Source: Pseudoalteromonas ulvae UL12 (GTDB lineage Bacteria > Pseudomonadota > Gammaproteobacteria > Enterobacterales > Alteromonadaceae). Taken from it: a DNA stretch of 64,000 bases. Where the stretch lies: positions 62,001 through 126,000 of the forward strand of contig NZ_AQHJ01000035.1 in NCBI RefSeq assembly GCF_014925405.1, given 5' to 3'. Shown one piece after another: positions 16,797 through 25,983 of this stretch; position 1 is the first letter of the stretch, and each line of letters begins with the position of its first letter. The position numbers were made by a program, and so were the translations under genes. The notes beneath the pieces are model-generated. The model was given only the letters and a program-made list of their open reading frames with translations, searched no databases and was not told the origin of the DNA.

Positions 16797-19700
16797 AGAC
16801 AGTGCCTGAGCAAAAACGCCCTTATCAAAACAGTGTCATTACATTTTTTTGCCACCGTCCTTTAATTGCTAACTTATTGATGATTTTTATTATTGTGATG
16901 GGGTTGTTGAGCTTTAATAGTATTCAACGGCAAATGTTCCCAATTGCTAAAAGCCCTGAGATCCACATTCAGGTTAAGTACTTTGGTGCATCAGCCAAAG
17001 AACTCGAAGAGCAAGTCGTTAAAAAAATTGAATTTGCATTGAATAGTCAAACGGGTATTAAACGCATAGAAAGCGTGGTCAAACAACATAGTGCCAGGAT
17101 AATAATTGCGTTAAATGCAGATGAATCGAGCGAGGAAAAACTTAATGAAATCAAATATAAACTCGATGCCATCGCTGATTTACCCAACGCCATGGAGCCG
17201 ATTATTTTACAAAACAAACCTCAGTTACAAAATGCAGTGAGTTTAGTCCTCACTGGGCCTGATGATAAGCTTGCGTTAAAACGGTTTGGCGAACACATTA
17301 AAAGCGAGTTATTAGCGCGAGATGTGATCAGTCATGTACAGGCGACAAACTTGCCCGATGTTGAGTTTTCTATCGAAGTATCGCGTCATGCATTGCAACG
17401 TTATGGTGTGTCACTCGAAGATATCGCAACACTCATTCGTCAGCAATCGCAAAATATCAGTGCCGGTCAAATCGCCACCGACAATGGCAGAATTAATCTG
17501 CAAGTACCGGCTCGAAAAGACACCATTGCCAGCTTAAACTCTTTGCCTTTATTGACCACAGAGCAAGGTGAATTACTGACTCTGGGTAGTATTGCCAATG
17601 TCAAACAAGCGCTTACAGAGCAGCTACATCTCGCACAGCTAAACGGAAAAAATGCATTTTATATGCGTATTTTAGCCGATGAGTCGCAATCTATTACCGC
17701 TGTAGCGCAAAGTGTGAAAGCTTATTTAGACTATAAAACGCCTCTGTTGCCTGCCGGGTATTCGCTCTATCAATTAGTCGATACCACGTATTATTTAGAA
17801 GGGCGACTGAATATGATGCTCAGCAATTTAGCCCAAGGTGCTTTGCTGGTCTTTATCGTATTAAGTGTGTTTTTACGAGTACGTTTAGCGATGTGGGTTA
17901 TGCTGGGTTTGCCAGTGAGCTTTTTAGGAGCGATTTGGTTAATGCCCTTTATTGGGGTCACACTCAATGTGGTCTCACTGTTTGCCTTTATTATGGTGTT
18001 AGGCATCGTTGTTGATGATGCAATAGTGATCAGTGAAAGTGCCGCCAATGAAGCTGCAAACAAAGGCCATAACGTTGAAAATATCATCATAGGGGCTAGT
18101 AAAGTGGTGGCTCCAGCCACATTTGGCGTGCTGACGACTATGGCTGTGTTTATGCCATTTATGTTTAGTACTGGCCCAAATTCCGGGCAGTTTATGGCGA
18201 TTGCGGGCGTTGCACTGCTGTGTTTGTTGTTTAGTTTACTTGAATCTAAAATGATTTTACCCGCCCATCTTGCTCATAGCCCAATCAAACCTCTGCCTTC
18301 AACTCACTGGCGGACACGATTTGACGCTGCCTTTGCTTGTTGGTTAGCTGAGCGCTTTTTACCCCAGCTCAAACAGGTTATACATTTTAGGTATCCAGTT
18401 TTAATGCTGTTTATTGGCTTTTTAGTTGGGGCAGTTTTATTGGTTAAAACGGGTGTCATTGGTTTTACTGCGGTGCCCAAAGTGCCCCATGACTTCCCAT
18501 CAATTCATATTCAAATGGATAACAATGCCTCTCATCAACAAACGATACAGGCGGTGAAACAGATTGAACAAATGGTGCTGCACGTTGAGCAACAAACCCA
18601 GCAAAGCACCGGTAAAAAGCTGGTAAAAGACACCTATATTTGGCTCGACAATGACACTGAAGGGGAGGTGCTGGCGCCGCTGGTTGATGAACAAAGTCGG
18701 CCATTTGATGCATTTGAATTGGCCCGGCGTTGGCAGGCCGCTATGCCGACGCTCCTTGGAGTGAAAGCCATCACCATTGAATCTGATGTGATTGATATTA
18801 ATCAAAAACCTGAACTGAGTTATCAGTTATACAGCGATAATTTAAACTCATTAACGGCCGCTACTCATGACTTGAGTTCCGTATTGGCCGAGCATGAAGC
18901 CATTGCGCAACTTATATCCAACCTCAATACCAATCAACAAGAATGGCAAATCGAACTCACACCCAAAGGCATTCATCTCGGGTTGAGTTCCAGTGACGTT
19001 GCAAAGCAGGTCTTTGCTTATTTTTATGGAATAGAAGTGCAAAGAGTGGTCACGCAGCAACAAACGGTACGATTTATGGTTCGCGCGCCAATGAATGAGC
19101 GTCAATCTCTCTCATCATTGGATGCGTTGCCGATTCGTATTAATCAACATTCTCAAGTGTTGTTTTCAGATATCGCAACGCTCACTACGACTAACAGCAG
19201 CCATGAAATCCATACCGAACAAGGCAAGCGCACTTTTACTGTTGCGGCGTTTATTGTGCCCAGTCAAAAAGCGCAAGCGATGGCCATTCGTGCCGCGATT
19301 GATACACAAATATTACCCACCATTAAGGCGCGCTATCCAGATGTGGCGTTTGATTTAGGTGCGCACTTAAAAGAGCAACAACAAGAGCAAAGCCAAGTCA
19401 CTGTATTTGCAATTATCGCGTTATTAACTGTGTATACTTTACTCGCCATTGCGCTTAAAAGTTACCGCCAACCGGTACTGGTCATTCTTGTCATCCCGTT
19501 TGCGACAGCGGGGGCTGTGTATGGCCATTTATTGTTAGGTTATCCATTAAGCATGATGTCGATTTTTGGCATGATTGCCGCCGCAGGTGTAGTGATTAAC
19601 GATGCATTGGTATTAATCAGTCGTGTCAATCAGTTACGTGATGTTATGCCGCTAAATGAAGCAATTTACCAAGGAACGACAGCGCGATTTAAGGCCATTT

Positions 19701-19933
19701 TAATCACTTCTCTGACCACTTTTATCGGTTTATTACCTTTGATGTTTGAAAGCAGTTTGCAAGCGCAGTTTGTCATCCCGATGGCGGTTTCCCTTAGTTT
19801 TGCGATATTGTTTTCGATGTTTATATCATTGATTTTATTGCCTTGTTTACTCTTTATTGCGTATGAGTGGAAGGCTATGCTCAGATCATTGGTCAATGTC
19901 TTAACTTTAACGCGCTTAAAAGCTTCCCCTTAA
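16793..19933 (+). CDS. RND efflux permease (AcrB/HAE family)
   Basis: A 1046-residue inner-membrane proton-driven pump. It has the first helix at about residues 22-40, a large periplasmic loop, the helix block from about 335 (MMLSNLAQGALLVFIVLSVFL) including the proton-relay helix GIVVDDAIVISESAANEA with Asp-Asp, a second periplasmic loop, and the C-terminal block from about 865 to 1030 (SMMSIFGMIAAAGVVINDALVLISRVNQL). It is of the hydrophobe/amphiphile type rather than the CusA/CzcA metal type, judging from general form; the metal-pump methionine pattern was not evident. It is translationally coupled to the adaptor. Export of a metallophore or a hydrophobic compound is possible. Confidence 0.9.
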   Translation: MKTVPEQKRPYQNSVITFFCHRPLIANLLMIFIIVMGLLSFNSIQRQMFPIAKSPEIHIQVKYFGASAKELEEQVVKKIEFALNSQTGIKRIESVVKQHSARIIIALNADESSEEKLNEIKYKLDAIADLPNAMEPIILQNKPQLQNAVSLVLTGPDDKLALKRFGEHIKSELLARDVISHVQATNLPDVEFSIEVSRHALQRYGVSLEDIATLIRQQSQNISAGQIATDNGRINLQVPARKDTIASLNSLPLLTTEQGELLTLGSIANVKQALTEQLHLAQLNGKNAFYMRILADESQSITAVAQSVKAYLDYKTPLLPAGYSLYQLVDTTYYLEGRLNMMLSNLAQGALLVFIVLSVFLRVRLAMWVMLGLPVSFLGAIWLMPFIGVTLNVVSLFAFIMVLGIVVDDAIVISESAANEAANKGHNVENIIIGASKVVAPATFGVLTTMAVFMPFMFSTGPNSGQFMAIAGVALLCLLFSLLESKMILPAHLAHSPIKPLPSTHWRTRFDAAFACWLAERFLPQLKQVIHFRYPVLMLFIGFLVGAVLLVKTGVIGFTAVPKVPHDFPSIHIQMDNNASHQQTIQAVKQIEQMVLHVEQQTQQSTGKKLVKDTYIWLDNDTEGEVLAPLVDEQSRPFDAFELARRWQAAMPTLLGVKAITIESDVIDINQKPELSYQLYSDNLNSLTAATHDLSSVLAEHEAIAQLISNLNTNQQEWQIELTPKGIHLGLSSSDVAKQVFAYFYGIEVQRVVTQQQTVRFMVRAPMNERQSLSSLDALPIRINQHSQVLFSDIATLTTTNSSHEIHTEQGKRTFTVAAFIVPSQKAQAMAIRAAIDTQILPTIKARYPDVAFDLGAHLKEQQQEQSQVTVFAIIALLTVYTLLAIALKSYRQPVLVILVIPFATAGAVYGHLLLGYPLSMMSIFGMIAAAGVVINDALVLISRVNQLRDVMPLNEAIYQGTTARFKAILITSLTTFIGLLPLMFESSLQAQFVIPMAVSLSFAILFSMFISLILLPCLLFIAYEWKAMLRSLVNVLTLTRLKASP

Positions 19934-20121
19934 AAAATAGCGCAGGCTTAGATATACATAATTAACGAACTCACACTTAAGAACATTGATGCAGGTTAGT
20001 GCGATTTTAGCCTAATAAACGTCCATTTATTTTATGTGGCGTATGTGTTTGCAGCAGGGTATCGCTCAGATGAACCGCTGCGAGGTGTTTTTTCACGCGA
20101 CTTCCACAAAACTCCTTAATT

Positions 20122-20134
20122 GTTATAGTATCAC
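20122..20134. promoter_or_regulatory. Zur-box-like dyad upstream of the ABC/receptor operon
   Basis: GTTATAGTATCAC matches GTTAT-N3-ATAAC with one mismatch (A to C). It resembles the Escherichia coli znu half-site TATCAC. It lies 61 bases before the ABC ATPase start. Confidence 0.5.
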
Positions 20135-20195
20135 ATTAAGTTATGTTATATTGTATTGATATTGTCATTGAGGAATAAAATGGAGGTGTGTTTTT

Positions 20196-20945
20196 ATGAT
20201 TGAAATGAATAACGTAAGCAAATCGTTTGGTGCTCATAAAGCGCTAGATGCATTGAGCTTAACAGTGCCAAGTGGTCAGGTGACGTGTTTACTTGGTGCT
20301 AATGGGGCGGGTAAAAGTACCACCTTAAATTTACTGCTTAATTTTATCGAACCAGATAGCGGCGAGATCATTATTGATGGGCTGAATGTACAAGAGGAGC
20401 CTGAGCGAAGTAAACAAGCGCTGTTTTATCTACCAGAGCAAGTCAATTTATATGAAGAGTTTAATGCGCTAGAAAACCTGAGTTATTTAGCCAAGCTCAG
20501 TGGCGATGCCGTTACAGAGCAAACAATTCGCGACGCCCTCAATGAAACGGGTTTACAGCAAAGCGCGTGGCTTGAACCATTAAGCAGTTATTCAAAAGGC
20601 ATGCGCCAAAAGGTCGGTATTGCCTTTGCTATTGTCCGTGGTGCAAAAGTCCTGCTGCTCGATGAACCGACTTCTGGGCTTGATCCTAGTGCGACACTTG
20701 AATTTATTCGTATTATCGAAACATTAGCCGCCCGCGGAGCCGCCATTTTAATGGTGACTCATGATCTTTATTGCGCCCATTGCTTATCAGATCAGATTGG
20801 CATTATGAAACAAGGCCAGCTCAAAGCGCTGCTTGTGAACCAAAATCTCAGCCTTGAGAACCTCGAAGCCCATTATCACCAACACATCAATGATCACGTC
20901 ACTGCAACAGCAGACTCAGTATCACTTGCTCCGCAACTCGTTTAA
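20196..20945 (+). CDS. ABC-2-type transporter ATPase (NosF-like)
   Basis: A 249-residue ABC ATPase with Walker A GANGAGKST, signature LSSYSKGMRQK, Walker B VLLLDEPTSGLDP and the switch His in VTHD. This subfamily pairs with ABC-2-type permeases such as those of the NosFY group. It is the first of four tightly spaced genes with a TonB receptor and two large permeases. The C-terminal 30 residues are Leu/His-rich and beyond the core fold. The upstream dyad suggests zinc-dependent control. Confidence 0.9.
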   Translation: MIEMNNVSKSFGAHKALDALSLTVPSGQVTCLLGANGAGKSTTLNLLLNFIEPDSGEIIIDGLNVQEEPERSKQALFYLPEQVNLYEEFNALENLSYLAKLSGDAVTEQTIRDALNETGLQQSAWLEPLSSYSKGMRQKVGIAFAIVRGAKVLLLDEPTSGLDPSATLEFIRIIETLAARGAAILMVTHDLYCAHCLSDQIGIMKQGQLKALLVNQNLSLENLEAHYHQHINDHVTATADSVSLAPQLV

Positions 20946-20965
20946 TTTAGGAAATTATCAGTAGT

Positions 20966-22966
20966 ATGTTTATGTTTTCGCTCAATCCCCTTCGTCTGGC
21001 CGTATTAAGTGCGTGTGTCATGAGTTCTGTCGTTGTTGCAGATGAACAACAAAGTCAAGATTCCACTTTATTTATTGGTGATGTGATTGAAGTAACGGCA
21101 GCTAAAAATAGCGCCGCAGAAGCCCAGCTTGTCGGCTCTGTCGATATTTTAGGCCGTGATCAAATTAAAAACGAGCATGTTGATGTCACCATGGATTTGC
21201 TAAAAAAAATCCCCGGAGTGTACTTTTCGCGCTTTAACCAAGGCATTATTTCGACCGATATAGCCATTCGTGGTTTTAATGCTGAGGGGTCAATGCCTCA
21301 TACCAAATTACTTATTGATGGCGTGCCGAGTAATTTGCATGTTGGTTTGAGTGAAATGGATGCGTTGTTTCCAATGGAACTAGATTGGGTTGAAGTCGTG
21401 AAAGGCAACCACGATGCACGTTATGGCCTGCACAACTTAGCGGGCAATATCAATATGCATAGCCGTCGTGATGAGGCAAAAGAAGTGGAAGTGTTGTTTG
21501 GCAGTTTTGATACGGTTGAAGCGCAAGGTTATTTTGGTGATGTGGATGATAACTTTTCACAGCACTATTTTGTCGGTGCGCGCACCACCAGTGGCTATCG
21601 TGATCATGGTGATTTAGACAAGCATACTTTTTCGGGTAAATGGTTTTATCAACCCAGTACTCAGACAGACATTGGTGTGATTGCGCGTTACTTTGACTAT
21701 GAAGCCGATGCGCCGGGTTATTTAACTGAGCAAGAAGCTCAGCGCAATCCGCGTCAATCGGCCAGTTATGCTCAAGATGACTCCGGCGATAAACAAACCC
21801 GTCATGTCAGTGTGCACCTCGATCGCAGTGTGAACCAAGCGTTGGCTCTGAGTGTTAAGAGTTATTGGCAGCAATACGATCGTCATCGTTTTGTTCGTTA
21901 TACCGCAGGCTCATCTCAACAAGAGCGGCTTGAAAAAGATCAGCAGTTTGGTGTGATAGCCACTATGAGTTATGTGCTGAGCCCTGATTGGTTATTGACC
22001 GCTGGCCTTGATTATCAAGGACAAGACAATAGCAACGAGCGCTTTGTCACCGAAGGCCAAAATCGATTAAAACAAAGCCGTTATTGGGATTTTGATTACA
22101 ACAATTACGGTGGATTCACCCAAGCACAATACCGCGGCGATAAATTACTGATCAGCGGCGGGTTGCGCGTTGATGGTTTTGATGGCGATTTTACCAATCA
22201 ATTATCTGGGCAACAAAAGCGCATTAACGATCCAGGACTCACCGTTCAGCCTAAATTCAATGTGCTGTATGAGCTGCAAGAGACACTCAATGTGTTTGCC
22301 AACTATGGTGTCAGCTTTCAGGCACCCACCGGCAGCGATGCGTATTTAGGTGACAATAACAACGACTACGATTTTTCTAAAAATTACGGCTACGAAGCGG
22401 GTATCAAATGGCAGCCTTTGGATTGGCTCGACACCCGTTTGTCTATTTGGCAACAAGAGGCCAAAGATGAGCTAACCCAAAAAACCGATGGCTCTGGCGA
22501 TTTTGAGAACCTAGGCAGCACAAAACGTGATGGCTGGGATGCGGGTTTTAGCGCTTACATTAATCAACAATGGTCAGGGTTTGGTGCATATACTCGTCAA
22601 GAGGCTAAGCTCGTCGAGCCGGGTGAGTCGCAAGTAGCCAGTAAAGGCAATTGGTTGCGTGGTGTGCCTGAATACACTGCCACGTTGGGGGTGATTTATC
22701 AGCCGATAGATGTGCTTAAAGTGTCGGTATTTGGGCATTTCCAAGGTGATTATTATGTCAGTAATGTGCTTCAGACTAAGCGTTACGGAGATTACAGCAT
22801 TATTGATTTGGCGTTCGATTATGACTTGGGCTGGGGTAATGCTGGCCTTCGCATTAACAATGTATTCGATAGTTATCACGAATATGTTTATTTAGTTGGC
22901 AGCGAAACCATTCATTCACCTAGCAGTGGCCGAGCAGTCAACTTGAGTGTGTCTTATCGTTTTTAA
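20966..22966 (+). CDS. TonB-dependent receptor, FecA-like, in an ABC-2 operon
   Basis: A 666-residue outer-membrane receptor. It has a signal peptide ending near VVADEQ, TonB box region DVIEVTAAKNS, plug with LKKIPGVYFSRFNQGI...IAIRGFN and VVKGNHDARYGLHNLAGNINMHSRR, and a barrel ending in NLSVSYRF. The plug lacks the Gly-rich YG..GxxGGxINxxTK form of siderophore receptors and has NLAGNINMHS instead. The gene sits between the ABC ATPase and its permeases, 20 and 12 bases apart. The substrate is unknown; a zinc complex is plausible if the Zur-like site is real. Confidence 0.88.
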   Translation: MFMFSLNPLRLAVLSACVMSSVVVADEQQSQDSTLFIGDVIEVTAAKNSAAEAQLVGSVDILGRDQIKNEHVDVTMDLLKKIPGVYFSRFNQGIISTDIAIRGFNAEGSMPHTKLLIDGVPSNLHVGLSEMDALFPMELDWVEVVKGNHDARYGLHNLAGNINMHSRRDEAKEVEVLFGSFDTVEAQGYFGDVDDNFSQHYFVGARTTSGYRDHGDLDKHTFSGKWFYQPSTQTDIGVIARYFDYEADAPGYLTEQEAQRNPRQSASYAQDDSGDKQTRHVSVHLDRSVNQALALSVKSYWQQYDRHRFVRYTAGSSQQERLEKDQQFGVIATMSYVLSPDWLLTAGLDYQGQDNSNERFVTEGQNRLKQSRYWDFDYNNYGGFTQAQYRGDKLLISGGLRVDGFDGDFTNQLSGQQKRINDPGLTVQPKFNVLYELQETLNVFANYGVSFQAPTGSDAYLGDNNNDYDFSKNYGYEAGIKWQPLDWLDTRLSIWQQEAKDELTQKTDGSGDFENLGSTKRDGWDAGFSAYINQQWSGFGAYTRQEAKLVEPGESQVASKGNWLRGVPEYTATLGVIYQPIDVLKVSVFGHFQGDYYVSNVLQTKRYGDYSIIDLAFDYDLGWGNAGLRINNVFDSYHEYVYLVGSETIHSPSSGRAVNLSVSYRF

Positions 22967-22978
22967 AAGGGATTCGTT

Positions 22979-24421
22979 ATGATTAATTCAGTGAGCTTTA
23001 ATGTCTGCCAGCATGAGCTGCGGTTAAAGCTAAAAAACAATAGCCTCTGGCTGTTGTTTGCGCTCATGCAACTGTTGCTCGCCGTGGCGCTGTGGACGAG
23101 CTGGCAGCAGTATCAACACAGTCAGCAATTGCAGCATACCTCGCAAGCGATGGTCGAAGAACAATGGAATGCCCAACCCGATCGTCACCCGCATCGGGTG
23201 GCGCATTTTGGTCATTTTGCATTTCGCCCGCCCAGTGCGTTGAGTTACTTTGATGTTGGCGTGAACAGTTGGGTTGGCCACAGTGTGTTTTTAGAAGCCC
23301 ATAAACAAAATAGTGCTAATTTTGCCAGTGACAGTCACGGTAGTACGCTGCTGCGGTTTTCTGAACTGAGCGTGGCTAATTTATTGCTATTGGTTTGGCC
23401 TTTGTTGCTGATTGTAATGGCGTTTTCTTCCATTAGTGGCGAGCGTCAGGCTGGTACTCTCAAACAGCTGATATCGATTGGCGTGCAGTTTAAGCATATT
23501 CTTATCGGCAAAGGCTTTGCGTATTGGCTGTTATCAATGGGGTTTTTAGTGCCGGTGTTTGTTGCCACCATTTTGGTCGCACTCGCTGGCGATACCGCCT
23601 TTACTAGCGATGTGCTAACTCGTATAGCCTTATTGTTTATGAGTTATGCATTGTACTGCCTGTTTTGGGTGGTGTTAATTTTAGTTTGCTCGTGTTTAAC
23701 CAGTGCACCAAAACAAAGCTTAAATGTGCTGATCACCATTTGGTTTGTATTGACCATTTTAACCCCTCGGGCGGTGGCCGATATTGCCGAGCACCTCTAT
23801 CCCCATAAAAATGCCAATGACTTAGCGCTAGCGGTTAAGTTAGATGTGCGCAAAGTGGGCAATAGCCATAACCCAGATGATCCGCATTTTAATTCGTTCA
23901 AACAATCGGTTTTGGCACAATATGGTGTGAGCGATGTGGCAGACTTACCTATCAATTACCGTGGTTTGGTGATGCAAGAAGGGGAGCGGATCACCGCTGA
24001 AATCTATCAGCGTCATGCCGACACACAACTGGCCCAATTTGCCGCTCAACAGGCGTTTGTAGCACGGTTTTATTGGTTGAATCCGTATTTAGCCATTCGC
24101 GATTTTTCAATGGCCGTCAGCGCCAGCGATCAGCGACACTTTTTTGATTTCGAACGTCAAGCTGAGCAGCATCGGTACGAGCGCACGCAGCAGTTAAATA
24201 AGTTACATACCGAAGAAGTGCATTTTCATAATGATCGTGATCAGCGGGTATCGGCCAGTTTTTGGCAGCAGTTTTCAGCATTTGAATACACAAACCCAAC
24301 GTTAGGGTGGTCTTTACAGGGATTATGGCTTGCTGTGTTAGCCCCTTTGTTATCGCTGATTGTGCTCATTTTTGTGCTGGCTCGTGGCCCATTACAACGT
24401 AAGGCGGTGGTGTATGCTTAA
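22979..24421 (+). CDS. ABC-2-type permease, DUF3526 family
   Basis: A 480-residue inner-membrane protein. The first helix (WLLFALMQLLLAVALWTSW) is followed by a long periplasmic loop of about 120 residues, a helix block at about 135-290 with the ABC-2 coupling sequence SISGERQAGTLKQLI, a second periplasmic stretch and a last helix near 445-470. The form matches DUF3526 permeases, which occur in pairs. The stop overlaps the next permease by 8 bases. Confidence 0.85.
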   Translation: MINSVSFNVCQHELRLKLKNNSLWLLFALMQLLLAVALWTSWQQYQHSQQLQHTSQAMVEEQWNAQPDRHPHRVAHFGHFAFRPPSALSYFDVGVNSWVGHSVFLEAHKQNSANFASDSHGSTLLRFSELSVANLLLLVWPLLLIVMAFSSISGERQAGTLKQLISIGVQFKHILIGKGFAYWLLSMGFLVPVFVATILVALAGDTAFTSDVLTRIALLFMSYALYCLFWVVLILVCSCLTSAPKQSLNVLITIWFVLTILTPRAVADIAEHLYPHKNANDLALAVKLDVRKVGNSHNPDDPHFNSFKQSVLAQYGVSDVADLPINYRGLVMQEGERITAEIYQRHADTQLAQFAAQQAFVARFYWLNPYLAIRDFSMAVSASDQRHFFDFERQAEQHRYERTQQLNKLHTEEVHFHNDRDQRVSASFWQQFSAFEYTNPTLGWSLQGLWLAVLAPLLSLIVLIFVLARGPLQRKAVVYA

Positions 24422-25769
24422 GTTTGAACTAAAACGATTATTTCAGGGAGCTGCAACCAAAATAAGTTTATTGGTTTTTATTCTCAGTGGTTTATTGGCC
24501 ATTTATTTAGGTGCAAACAGTTATAAATCGTTACGCATTGATCAGGTGAAATCGAGTATTGTGTTTGAAAAAGAGCGCGAATACATCAAAAGCAAAGAGT
24601 CCATTCCTGAAATGGGATCGCTGGCTTATTATGCTTATGCGCCAACGGCTTGGCAGTTGTCGCCTTGGGCAGCATTATTTAATGGTCAAAGCCAAAATAA
24701 TTTAGTGGCAATGAAAATCAATGCGCTGGCGCTACAAGGGCAAATTCACAATAAAGAGGCCATTAATCCAGCCAAACATCGTGCTGGCGGCTTTGATTTA
24801 GGCTTTGTCCTGGCTTATATGTTGCCAGTGCTCATTGGTGTGCTCAGTGTGAATTTACTCAGTGAAGAGCGTCAATCTGGACGCTGGCGAATGCTCAGTG
24901 CTTTTGCCAATCATACCGCTAAAAAATTGATCTTTAGGGCGATTTTATGGCGTTACATCTTGATCGTCTTGATGATAAGTGTGCTGTTTTTAGTCAGCGC
25001 GGTGTTGTTAAGCTTACCGTTAGATGGGCTGTTTTTTACTTTATATGGCCTCAGTTGTGCCTATGCCTTGCTGTGGTTTTTAATTGCCACAGTGATCATG
25101 AGTTTTAATCAGTCGTCACTGTTTAATAGTTTAGCGTTTATTAGCACCTGGTTGCTGTTTGCTGTGTTGGTTCCGGGTTTTATTCATCTGACGCTCAATA
25201 ATCAGTTTGATAACACTGCGCCACTCAAAGCGGCGACATCGCAACGCTTAATTTTAAACGATGGTTGGGATCAAGATAAGCAAGCTGCACTGGCCGAATT
25301 TACTCAGCAGTACCCTGAATATGCAGATAAAACTGAGTATGAAGGGCGCTTTCATTGGAAGTGGTATTACGCTATGCATCAATTGAGTGATTTATCGGTA
25401 CAAGATCAGTGGCAAGCGCATTTAGTGCAACAACAGCAAAGCCAACGTTGGTTAACGCAATTAAGCTTTTTGTCACCGACTTTGTTTTTTCAAAACCAGT
25501 TAAATCAACAAGCCGGTACAGATAATCAAGCTTATTGGCATTATTTAACCCAAGTGAGCGCTTATCATCAGCAGATAAGGGAGTTTATTTACCCGTATTT
25601 ATTCAATGATACGCCAGTCACGCATGCTGATGTGGATGCCTTTCCTGAGTTTACTTATACTGATGAGTTAAACGAGCAGGGAGCCCCTTCTGGCTGGTTA
25701 ATCTTGTTATTTATTATCGCGTTAGGGCTAGTGAGCCAAATACGATTTAAACAACATCAGTTTGTTTAG
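24414..25769 (+). CDS. Second ABC-2-type permease, DUF3526 family
   Basis: A protein of about 451 residues from the ATG at 24414, which gives the membrane-proximal start MLKFELKRLFQGAATKISLLVF. An earlier in-frame ATG at 24360 would lie within the upstream gene. It has the same plan as its neighbour: a first helix, a periplasmic loop, a helix block carrying LLSEERQSGRWRMLSAF, and a final helix at SGWLILLFIIALGLVSQ. The two permeases probably form a heterodimer driven by the ATPase at 20196. A strong terminator ends the operon 36 bases later. Confidence 0.85.
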   Translation: MLKFELKRLFQGAATKISLLVFILSGLLAIYLGANSYKSLRIDQVKSSIVFEKEREYIKSKESIPEMGSLAYYAYAPTAWQLSPWAALFNGQSQNNLVAMKINALALQGQIHNKEAINPAKHRAGGFDLGFVLAYMLPVLIGVLSVNLLSEERQSGRWRMLSAFANHTAKKLIFRAILWRYILIVLMISVLFLVSAVLLSLPLDGLFFTLYGLSCAYALLWFLIATVIMSFNQSSLFNSLAFISTWLLFAVLVPGFIHLTLNNQFDNTAPLKAATSQRLILNDGWDQDKQAALAEFTQQYPEYADKTEYEGRFHWKWYYAMHQLSDLSVQDQWQAHLVQQQQSQRWLTQLSFLSPTLFFQNQLNQQAGTDNQAYWHYLTQVSAYHQQIREFIYPYLFNDTPVTHADVDAFPEFTYTDELNEQGAPSGWLILLFIIALGLVSQIRFKQHQFV

Positions 25770-25805
25770 ATTTGTTTAATGCTTGTAATCATTACTAAAG
25801 CACTC

Positions 25806-25837
25806 AAGCCAGTCAGATTAATGACTGGCTTTTTTTG
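25806..25837 (+). terminator. Terminator of the ABC-2/receptor operon
   Basis: A perfect 10-bp stem (AAGCCAGTCA at 25806-25815, TGACTGGCTT at 25822-25831) with a 6-nt loop is followed directly by TTTTTT. Confidence 0.93.
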
Positions 25838-25838
25838 T

Positions 25839-25865
25839 GATTTCGATAATTGCTTTGTCGAAATC
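25839..25865. promoter_or_regulatory. Inverted repeat, candidate enhancer for the response regulator
   Basis: GATTTCGA (25839-25846) and TCGAAATC (25858-25865) form an 8-bp perfect dyad with an 11-base spacer. It lies about 70-90 bases before a candidate sigma-54 promoter, the usual distance for an NtrC-type activator site. Confidence 0.5.
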
Positions 25866-25931
25866 ATAAATTAAATTCGGAATATTGCGTTTGAAATAAA
25901 TTAAAAACCATATAAAACAGGTGTTTAACTA

Positions 25932-25948
25932 TTGGCATAACCTTTGAT
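25932..25948 (+). promoter_or_regulatory. Candidate sigma-54 promoter of the MacAB-like operon
   Basis: TTGGCATAACCTTTGAT has the -24 GG and is spaced like TTGGCAC-N5-TTGC, but the -12 element reads TTGA rather than TTGC. It ends 35 bases before the adaptor start. The presence of an NtrC-type regulator at the end of the locus supports it. Confidence 0.5.
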
Positions 25949-25983
25949 TGATAACATAGAGTCAATACAAAAAGAGATGCCCA

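Noticed and set aside
20966..22966. Siderophore receptor assignment for this protein
   Set aside because: The plug lacks the GRGEPGGTINLITK-like signature seen in the receptor at 10719, so I keep the general TonB-receptor call.
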